Shown: piece after piece, positions 25,348 to 33,569 of the stretch
Position numbering within the stretch: position 1 is the stretch's first letter
How the letters are laid out: every line of letters begins with the position of its first letter
Source of the DNA: Bifidobacterium boum
Lineage (GTDB): Bacteria > Actinomycetota > Actinomycetes > Actinomycetales > Bifidobacteriaceae
Direction: 5' to 3'
DNA: 64,000 bases
NCBI RefSeq assembly: GCF_000741535.1
Contig: NZ_JGYQ01000015.1
Span: 211,730-275,729, forward strand
Notes under the pieces: generated by a model
The model's input: only the letters and a program-made list of their open reading frames with translations
Databases searched by the model: none
What the model was told of the DNA's origin: nothing
Made by a program: the position numbers and the translations under genes

Positions 25348-25600
25348 GCTGTCGTGTTCCCGCTGATTCGGCGTGTCGCCGAGCGCGGAACATACGAAAA
25401 GTAGCTTACCAGTGGTCGGGGATATTCGGTGAGATGATGTGGCGGATGTCTCGCTGTCTGAGCGGTCTATGAAACGTATGGGGGTGGTTCTGCCGATACC
25501 GCATATGTTCACTATAGGCGAAATGTTATCGGATTGATTGACCATAACCGGATCGCCACGTCTTTCGACCGCGTTCAGTCACACGGATGCCACGTACACA
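25348..25600. other. Intergenic stretch upstream of tRNA-Thr
   Basis: This stretch contains no gene that I can support. It should hold the tRNA-Thr promoter on the minus strand; no clear -35/-10 pair was recognised. It ends at the terminator of the DsbA-like gene. Confidence 0.4.
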
Positions 25601-25634
25601 AAAGGGCCCGCCGGCAACCATGCCAGCAGGCCCC
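25601..25634 (-). terminator. Rho-independent terminator of the DsbA-like gene
   Basis: On the minus strand a GGGCCTGCTGGC/GCCGGCGGGCCC stem with one mismatch and a 6-base loop is followed by TTTTGTG, 23 bp past the stop at 25657. Confidence 0.85.
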
Positions 25635-25656
25635 ATCACAACCGTATGCCGTGCGA

Positions 25657-26646
25657 TCACTCGCCGGTATCGATCGACTTCGGTTTATCCTTCGAACTGA
25701 CCGACGGCATGACACCGCTTTTGCCGACATTGCTCTCAGAAAGACCGATCGCGTTGAGTATCGCGTCCTTGACAGACATATTCAGCGACGCGACCTTATT
25801 CATATCGATGATCTTGCCGTTGATGGTCACGGTCGGCGTGGACATCTGACCTTTCAGCGAGCCGGACACATTCTTCAACTCGTTGCGTTGTGTGGTGTAG
25901 CTGTCCACAGCCTTGAGCCACTTGGTATACGTGCCCGCGTACGCCTTCGACGCGACCGATTCGGGCACGCCCGCCTTGATGGCCTGCTCTTTGAGCTTGT
26001 CATTGCTGACGGGGACGTAATCACTGCCCTCGCTCGGCTGGAAGTCCTCCGCGTACAGGTTCGTCATGTACTGCAGCAGATGCTCCGGATTGCTGTCATG
26101 CTGGGCGATATACACAGCAGAGCTTGACGCGCGCGAAGAATAATCATCACTGGAATTCGCGTCCAACGAAGTCATCATATGGTATTCGAGATTCACCTGG
26201 CCGGCCTCATACATGGATTTCAGTGTCTCATCGATCTGACGATGCATCTGGCCGCAGCCGGGGCACATCGGATCCATGTAAACCGCAACCGTCGGAGCGT
26301 CGCTGATGGTCTTGTTATAGCCGTCTTTCGAGAAGGTGAAGCCGCCGTCACTATTGGCGACAGAAGGCTTCGGCTTGACCGCGCTCATCGCTTTCTTCGC
26401 TTTGGCCAGGCTGGCGGAAGACGTCGTTGCGGTGGGGGCGCTGGAAGGATGCGTGTTGCGGTACACGGTAATGCCGATCACCGCAATCAAGGCGATGACC
26501 ACGACTACGACGATGGCGCCGATCAGTGTCTGCTGTTTACGCTCTTTTTCGGCCTGCTCGGCTTCAGCGCGCAGGCGGGCCTCTTCCTGTGCCCGGCGCT
26601 CTGAGCGTGTGCGGCGCTTCACGCTTCTTTTATCGTTCTGAGGCAT
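25657..26646 (-). CDS. Membrane-anchored DsbA-like thioredoxin-fold protein
   Basis: The 329-residue product has a charged, probably coiled cytosolic N-terminus (RTRSERRAQEEARLRAEAEQ), one membrane helix (IGAIVVVVVIALIAVIGITV, about 42-61) and an extracytoplasmic thioredoxin fold with MCPGCGQMH (CPGC active site, near 127). The cis-Pro region reads STPTVTING. This fits an actinobacterial disulfide oxidoreductase acting on exported proteins. No VKOR or DsbB partner is adjacent. It has its own terminator. Confidence 0.9.
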   Translation of the reverse strand: MPQNDKRSVKRRTRSERRAQEEARLRAEAEQAEKERKQQTLIGAIVVVVVIALIAVIGITVYRNTHPSSAPTATTSSASLAKAKKAMSAVKPKPSVANSDGGFTFSKDGYNKTISDAPTVAVYMDPMCPGCGQMHRQIDETLKSMYEAGQVNLEYHMMTSLDANSSDDYSSRASSSAVYIAQHDSNPEHLLQYMTNLYAEDFQPSEGSDYVPVSNDKLKEQAIKAGVPESVASKAYAGTYTKWLKAVDSYTTQRNELKNVSGSLKGQMSTPTVTINGKIIDMNKVASLNMSVKDAILNAIGLSESNVGKSGVMPSVSSKDKPKSIDTGE

Positions 26647-26774
26647 GGGTGTCCTTTCTGCAATGCCTGATTGCGCGGCCGCATCCGCGACCAGCCACTG
26701 CCGGATAGTCTAATCGACGACAATGAGAACTCGAGAGGCATATCTCGCAGCGATAACACCGGTGGGCGATCAGG

Positions 26775-28856
26775 CTACGCAGTCAGCGGCGACCAGTCGA
26801 TTGAGCCGGTCATAACCATCACGGTTGCGGCGCAGGCAAGCATCAGCAGCCAGACGACCAGCAGCGCGGTCCTACGCGTATGCGTACGGGAAGCATCCTG
26901 CGAGCCGGCTTGGCCATCGGCGGCCGAATCCGGAGTATCGGTGGGAATATTCGCATCCGCAGGCAGACCGCGCAGCGACCCGGCACCAATCCGGATCATC
27001 GCGGCGCCGGGCGTGAACACGCTCGCCAGCCAGCCGATAGCCGTAAACCCGGCCAACGTCAAGCCGCTCGCCGACAGCGGGCTGCCGGCCAACAGCACGA
27101 ACGGCACAACCCAACCTTGCCAATGCCACGGGGCCGCGAACGTCGGCAACTGAAGGGCGAGTGCCGCCACAACCGTGCCAAGCGCCACAATCGCGGCAAT
27201 CAACGCCATCCGAGGAATGGCGAAAACCAGCCCCTTGAGCAGATGCCAAGGCATCGTGACCGCACGCAACGCACCATCGCCACGCTTGCGGTTCCCGCCG
27301 CGTTTGCTTTCACGCTCCAATTGGGCGTCGGCGTTCAGTCCGACCGCCGTAAGCAGCCACGCGGCTACACCCGTCGCGATCACGCCGATCACCGGCATGG
27401 CGGCCGACAGGACGGCGATCGGAACGGCAAGGAGAAACAGGGGAAGCGTACCCCGTTTGAGATAGCGGCTGCGCTTCAAGTCAGCCGCATCGGATGGGCC
27501 GGAATCCGCGGCGGCCGCGGATGCGTCAGGTTCACGCTCGGTAGGCGGGATTGTAGGCGGCATGACAGTGGTCTCGTCCGGTCGTACCGGATTGGCCATC
27601 ACTCGTGTCTGGCCGGATTGCGGCAAAACCGCCGTACCGTCGGACAGTGTGGTGGTCGGGCTCACAGGCTTGTCGGGAGTTGCCGATGGTGGACGCTTCG
27701 AGGCCGTGACCGTCGGGGCGTTGCCGATCACCGTGGTCGCGCCGTCGGTCCCGACACTGTCGGTGTCAGGTGTGTCGCCGCTGCCCTGCGGTTCCCGCGA
27801 CAACTCCCGCGAAGTTGTCGTCCACAGTGTTCGTGGATTGTCTGGGGTGTCGGGAACGACTTCGCCAGCGTTGCGCTCAAAAGGGAGCATCGTCGACCCA
27901 TATTCGCCGCCACGCTCGGTACGGTCATGGTGCGTGGACTCATCCGATGACGCGGCAACATGCTGTCCATCGACCATCTGCTGCTGCGCATCGTCCCAAG
28001 CCGCAGGATTCAACGCGTCGATGGATATCGCCTGCACCAGCTGATCCGGCGTGCACCGATGGCCGGGGTCAGGAGACAACGCTGAACGGAACGCCGCCGA
28101 CGTGCGTGCCGGCAGTCCGGCCAGATTCACATTGCCTCGCGCCTCACGCTCCAACACCGCCATCATCGGCTTCGTGCCGAATACCGGCTGGCCGGTCGCC
28201 GCAAACGCCAACACTGACGCTGTCGACCACCAGTCCGTTGCTTCGCTTGACTCAGCGCCATCAATGATTTCAGGGGCGATGAATCCGGGCGTGCCCATCA
28301 CCAGCCCGGTACGGGTGACGTGGCTTTCCCCCTCACCCATCGCGATACCGAAATCCACCAGAATCGGTCCGCTCGCCGAAACCATCACATTCGTCGGTTT
28401 GATATCACGATGCACGATCCCCGCCGCATGCACCGCCTTCACCGCATCAATCAGTTTGCGTGACAAACGCTCCAAATCATCGCCGATATACCGGCCGTTC
28501 ACGGCGACATCCTCACGCAGATTCCTGCCCTCAATCAACTCGGTGACAATGAATGCGACCGCATCGTCCAACTCCATATCAACAATGGAGCACACGCCGG
28601 GATGCTTGATGCGGCGTAACGCCATCGCCTCACGGCGCAGGCGCTCGCGGGCCGTCGCATGGTCGCGCGCCTCCTCCGTGGTCGTATTGCCTTCGTCGAC
28701 CAGGGAATCGCGCAGGATTTTCATCGCGTATTGTTGCCCGCCATCATCTTTGACGCGCCAAACCGACCCCATCGCTCCGCTGCCGAGGCGGGAAATCAGC
28801 GTGTAACCGCCGATTTCCTCGCCCGCTTCAAGATTCAACGCGTTCAAATCGCTCAT
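26775..28856 (-). CDS. Membrane serine/threonine protein kinase
   Basis: The 693-residue product has an N-terminal kinase domain, about 12-270, with all catalytic motifs: GSGAMGSV near 22, the lysine in YAMKIL, HRDIKPTNVM near 148, VDFGIAMGEG near 170 and an APE variant FIAPEII. A long Thr/Pro/Asp-rich linker follows. The C-terminal third has several hydrophobic stretches (PLFLLAVPIAVLSAAMPVIG, FAIPRMALIAAIVALGTVVA, WVVPFVLLAGSPL, ALLVVWLLMLACAATVMVMT), so it is polytopic rather than a single-pass PASTA kinase. The start at 28856 gives MSDLNALNLEAGEEIGGYTL; the open frame runs on to 29090, but no conserved sequence lies there. Substrates are unknown. Confidence 0.88.
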   Translation of the reverse strand: MSDLNALNLEAGEEIGGYTLISRLGSGAMGSVWRVKDDGGQQYAMKILRDSLVDEGNTTTEEARDHATARERLRREAMALRRIKHPGVCSIVDMELDDAVAFIVTELIEGRNLREDVAVNGRYIGDDLERLSRKLIDAVKAVHAAGIVHRDIKPTNVMVSASGPILVDFGIAMGEGESHVTRTGLVMGTPGFIAPEIIDGAESSEATDWWSTASVLAFAATGQPVFGTKPMMAVLEREARGNVNLAGLPARTSAAFRSALSPDPGHRCTPDQLVQAISIDALNPAAWDDAQQQMVDGQHVAASSDESTHHDRTERGGEYGSTMLPFERNAGEVVPDTPDNPRTLWTTTSRELSREPQGSGDTPDTDSVGTDGATTVIGNAPTVTASKRPPSATPDKPVSPTTTLSDGTAVLPQSGQTRVMANPVRPDETTVMPPTIPPTEREPDASAAAADSGPSDAADLKRSRYLKRGTLPLFLLAVPIAVLSAAMPVIGVIATGVAAWLLTAVGLNADAQLERESKRGGNRKRGDGALRAVTMPWHLLKGLVFAIPRMALIAAIVALGTVVAALALQLPTFAAPWHWQGWVVPFVLLAGSPLSASGLTLAGFTAIGWLASVFTPGAAMIRIGAGSLRGLPADANIPTDTPDSAADGQAGSQDASRTHTRRTALLVVWLLMLACAATVMVMTGSIDWSPLTA

Positions 28857-29485
28857 ATCATCAATCCTAGTGGCGGCAGGGGAGGCGCGCGCGGGAGGCG
28901 ACATGCAGTTATCTGGCAGTATCCGGAACAGGAAAGCCGGGATGCCGCCGAATTTCTGACGTCCTGCGCGTCGGGGCAGGCCGCAACCGAGAGTCGTCGG
29001 TCTTGTCCGCGGTTGTTGTGCGGACTGTGCTTCAGGAACTCGGATCCGTGTTTTCATCTTCGATTTCCCGTAGCGGGAGCGGCGCAACATATGGAAGATA
29101 TCCGCATAGACGCTTCAGATTGTGGTGGATGCGCCGACTTCAGCAGGTCGCCGCGGCACGTCGCGCGCAGGAACCCGGAACTACGCGTCGTTCTTCCGGT
29201 CGCCGATCGTCGCGTACCTATTCTTCATATCCGCACGGTGTACGGGTACTACCATCGGCCGGCGGAGGCATCCGGCGGCCGATGTAGAACGTTGCACGAC
29301 ACGCCGTTGAGATTGTCATTTCCTCGTGTATAGTAGGGGATGGCTCAAAGAAGAGAACCTTCAATGGACCGGAACAAGTAAACGCCGAAGCTTGCAGTTT
29401 CCGACGCCGGATACTACGAGTGAACGCACCGAACCCTCTCACTACGGATCGTGAGGCACGTACCTGCCTCTGAAAGGATGACATT
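28857..29485. promoter_or_regulatory. Divergent 629-bp spacer between the kinase and the MsmK-type ATPase
   Basis: No gene in this stretch is convincing, although long frames cross it. A good promoter for the plus-strand ATPase is seen: TTGAGA at 29307-29312 and TATAGT at 29329-29334 with 16-bp spacing, predicting an untranslated leader of about 145 bases. GAAAGGA just before 29486 is the ribosome site. A promoter for the kinase was not identified. Confidence 0.6.
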
Positions 29486-30613
<1,128 letters not shown>

Positions 30614-30680
30614 TACTTGGCGGGAGCGATCCCGTCAACCAGTAACACGAGGCTTCTCTTCCTCTCTTCGGCCTCGTTGG

Positions 30681-30708
30681 AAAAGCCCCGCATAGCTGCG
30701 GGGCTTTT
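30681..30708 (+). terminator. Rho-independent terminator of msmK
   Basis: A 12-bp perfect stem (AAAAGCCCCGCA/TGCGGGGCTTTT) with loop TAGC and a T-rich end lies about 70 bp after the stop. Confidence 0.93.
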
Positions 30709-30734
30709 CTGTTGGAAAGGGTAGCATAAGCACC

Positions 30735-32186
30735 ATGGATACGAACGACCAGTCACAGCTTGATCCGCGTGCGGTGAACGCGACATCCGTCAACGCAGAA
30801 GATGACACCGAGGAATCGAAAGAACCCGAAGCGTTGAATATCACGGCGGCGAGCTCAAACCCCAAAATGTTCACCCTGCCGTGGAACCAGCCGTTGGCCA
30901 CGTGGCCTGATGATCTGCTGGTCAACCTGCCGCGAGGCATCTCCCGGCACGTGGTGCGTTTCGTGCGTGTCGGCGATGACGTCTACGCCATGAAGGAAAT
31001 CACTCGCAGCGTGGCCGAGCGCGAATACGAGCTGCTGCGTCGCCTGCGCAAGCTGGACCTGCCTACCGTCACGCCGATTGCCGTCGTCACCGGACGCCAT
31101 GACAAGGACGGCAATCCGCTCGAAGCCATGCTGGTGACCGAACATCTCAAGTATTCACTGCGGTACCGTGCACTCTTCGCCAGGAACCTGCGCACCGATA
31201 CCGCGGAGCGATTGATTGACGCGCTTGCCGTGCTCATGGTCAGGCTGCATCTCGCCGGCTTCTACTGGGGCGACGTGTCCCTGTCCAACGTGTTGTTTCT
31301 GCGTGACGCCGACGCGTATTCCGCGTTCCTTGTGGACGCTGAAACCGGTGATTTGCACGCGAACCTCACTTCTGGCCAGCGCGAATACGATATCGATTTG
31401 GCGCGCACGAATATCATCGGCGAACTCATGGATTTGAGTTCGGGCAAACTGCTGCCGAGCGACGTGGATGAGGTCGAGGTCGGCAACCGTCTGGTTGACC
31501 GATACCATTCGTTGTGGAGCGCACTCACCGACGTGGACACCTTCAACCCGGATGAGATGTGGAAGATCGAGAAGCGTGTCAACAAGCTCAACGAGCTTGG
31601 CTTCGACGTGGATGAGCTCGAAGTGAAAACCGCAGCCGACGGTACGCATGTGCTCGTACGCCCGCGCGTGGTTGATGCCGGCTACGCATCCCGCAAACTC
31701 ATGCGTTTGACCGGTCTTGACGTGCAAGAGAACCAGGCTCGCCGTCTGCTCAACGATTTGGATACGTATCGCGCCTCCACATGGCGGCAGAACGATGATC
31801 TTGAAGTCGTGGCGACCGACTGGATGCGCGAAGTGTATGAGCCGACCGTGCGCATGATCCCGCCGGAATATCGTTCGCAAATCGAACCCGCACAGTTCTT
31901 CCACGAAGTGCTCGACCATCGTTGGTTCCTCGCCGAGAACGCCGGCCACGACATCCCGATGGCGGAAGCCGTGCAAAGCTACGTCAAGAACGTGCTTCCG
32001 CAGTACAAGCTGGATAAGAAAGCAATGAAGGCGATTAACGCCGACGCGGACTCCGGCGTGATTGACGACGAATTCACCTATGGCGACAATCCTGCCGCCA
32101 CGGCTGGCGGTCATGGCGTTACGGGAACCGATGACGACGGGTACAATCCCGAAGACGACCCCGACGCCGCAGTCTGGAGCCACTGA
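30735..32186 (+). CDS. DUF4032 kinase-like protein
   Basis: The 483-residue cytosolic protein has features of a lipopolysaccharide-kinase-like (small-molecule kinase) fold: a lysine in DDVYAMKEI, a catalytic-loop-like FYWGDVSLSNVLF near 175-187 and a metal-binding-like FLVDAETGDL. The central and C-terminal part (about 240-440, with FHEVLDHRWFLAENAGHDI) matches the DUF4032 family of actinobacteria, whose function is unknown. The tail is very acidic (GTDDDGYNPEDDPDAA). No membrane segment is seen. It is followed by the 54-bp palindrome. Confidence 0.85.
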   Translation: MDTNDQSQLDPRAVNATSVNAEDDTEESKEPEALNITAASSNPKMFTLPWNQPLATWPDDLLVNLPRGISRHVVRFVRVGDDVYAMKEITRSVAEREYELLRRLRKLDLPTVTPIAVVTGRHDKDGNPLEAMLVTEHLKYSLRYRALFARNLRTDTAERLIDALAVLMVRLHLAGFYWGDVSLSNVLFLRDADAYSAFLVDAETGDLHANLTSGQREYDIDLARTNIIGELMDLSSGKLLPSDVDEVEVGNRLVDRYHSLWSALTDVDTFNPDEMWKIEKRVNKLNELGFDVDELEVKTAADGTHVLVRPRVVDAGYASRKLMRLTGLDVQENQARRLLNDLDTYRASTWRQNDDLEVVATDWMREVYEPTVRMIPPEYRSQIEPAQFFHEVLDHRWFLAENAGHDIPMAEAVQSYVKNVLPQYKLDKKAMKAINADADSGVIDDEFTYGDNPAATAGGHGVTGTDDDGYNPEDDPDAAVWSH

Positions 32187-32225
32187 CAGGTGGACTGACA
32201 GGTGGACTGAGACAATCCCCGCCCC

Positions 32226-32279
32226 GATACACAAACTGGTTACGCTGGGAAGCTTCCCAGCGTAACCAGTTTGTGTATC
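32226..32279. terminator. Perfect 54-bp palindrome between convergent genes
   Basis: Two 27-base arms meet without a spacer at a central AAGCTT. The whole element reads the same on both strands. It lies 40 bp after the DUF4032 stop and 24 bp before the rlmB stop, so it should act as a bidirectional terminator. There is no T-run, and the arms are only moderately G/C-rich, unlike ordinary terminators in this window. Confidence 0.8.
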
Positions 32280-32302
32280 AGGGCTGTACGGTTGGCGGTT
32301 GG

Positions 32303-33313
32303 TTACTTGGCTGCCGCCTGCGCCTGCTGTTGCGCGGCCTCACGGCGTGCGCGCGCCACCGCGTACAGGCTGATACCCGCAGCCACCGACGCGTTCAACG
32401 ATTCAACCTGGCTGTCAATCGGAATGCCGGCGATAGCGTCACACGATTCGCGCACTAGGCGGCTGATACCCTTGCCTTCAGAACCGAGCACGACCACAAG
32501 CGGATCGGTTTCGAACCCGGTTTCCCCGACGAGCGCATCCCCGCCGCCGTCAAGCCCGACAACGTAATATCCGCGCTCTTTCAGCGCCTCGATCGCCTTG
32601 GTCAGATTCACGACGCGTGCAACCGGCAAATGAGCCGCCGCACCGGCGGACACCTTCCACGCGGATGCCGTGACGGAAGCGGAACGGCGTTCCGGCAGAA
32701 TCACGCCATTCGCGCCGAACGCGGCCGCGGAACGGATCACCGCGCCCAAGTTCTGCGGGTCGGTCACACCATCCAAGGCGATGAACAGCGGGCGAGCGGA
32801 AATACGGATTTGCGGGGAGTCGACCTGCTCCATGGCTTTCGCACGCTTCTCCGCTTTATCAGCCAAATCACGCAGTGACGCGTACTCATACGGCTGCACC
32901 TTGAGGATGATGCCCTGATGGTTGCCGGAATGGGCGATATGATCCATTTCCAAACGGTCGGCTTCCAGCAGGTGCAAGCCCTGGCCGGTAGCGATTTTGA
33001 TGATTTCGCGCGTGCGGTCATCATGCTCGATATGCGAGGCGATATACAGCTGGGTGCTCGGCACGCCTACGCGTAGCGCCTCAAGAACAGCATTACGACC
33101 GATGACCAGATCAGCGCCGTCGGACGTATATTTGGCGGCCCGCCGGCGGGCGGCAAGACGCGGGTCGGCGGCCTTGCGGCGATCCGCCACCTGCTTTGCC
33201 TTATATGCTTTGTGATAGACACGATCCTCGGCTTTCGGGGTCGGACCCTTGCCCCGAAGCGCATTACGATGTTTTCCGCCCGAACCCTTGGTCGGACCTT
33301 TCTTGTTAGCCAT
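32303..33313 (-). CDS. rlmB: 23S rRNA 2'-O-ribose methyltransferase, RlmB/TrmH family
   Basis: This SPOUT-class SAM enzyme methylates a ribose 2'-OH in rRNA. Of 336 residues, about 70 at the N-terminus are Lys/Arg-rich (MANKKGPTKGSGGKHRNALR on). The substrate-binding domain begins LVIGRNAVLEALR, and the knotted catalytic domain has PQNLGAVIRSAAAFGANGVI, VVLGSEGKGISRLV and VESLNASVAAGISLY (SpoU motifs 1-3). The frame is open to 33571, but ATG 33313 is preferred, with GGAGG very close upstream; ATG 33322 is an alternative. The exact target nucleotide (G2251 for RlmB) is assigned by family only. Confidence 0.92.
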   Translation of the reverse strand: MANKKGPTKGSGGKHRNALRGKGPTPKAEDRVYHKAYKAKQVADRRKAADPRLAARRRAAKYTSDGADLVIGRNAVLEALRVGVPSTQLYIASHIEHDDRTREIIKIATGQGLHLLEADRLEMDHIAHSGNHQGIILKVQPYEYASLRDLADKAEKRAKAMEQVDSPQIRISARPLFIALDGVTDPQNLGAVIRSAAAFGANGVILPERRSASVTASAWKVSAGAAAHLPVARVVNLTKAIEALKERGYYVVGLDGGGDALVGETGFETDPLVVVLGSEGKGISRLVRESCDAIAGIPIDSQVESLNASVAAGISLYAVARARREAAQQQAQAAAK

Positions 33314-33569
33314 ACCCTCCATTATCTCATGGCCGATGGAGCAAACGCCCCGTACAACACGGCAGGGTGTGATGTTGAAATGTCGCAAAGAAAAGCGAAT
33401 TTCCGCGTTTCGTGAACACTCGGATAGGGGGTGCTTTTGTAGAATATCCAGTATTGCGTCGTAGGCATTCGCCCGGCGCCCATAACCGCGCAGCCTTGCC
33501 GTGCCGGCCTTGTCATCACAGACAGCGGCACGAGGGCTGACTACTCCGCGGCTGACTGAGGAGACCATC

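Noticed and set aside
28857..29333. Plus-strand gene (224-residue frame from 28659) in the kinase-msmK gap
   Set aside because: It overlaps the kinase gene antisense, has no ribosome site or motif, and crosses the msmK promoter.
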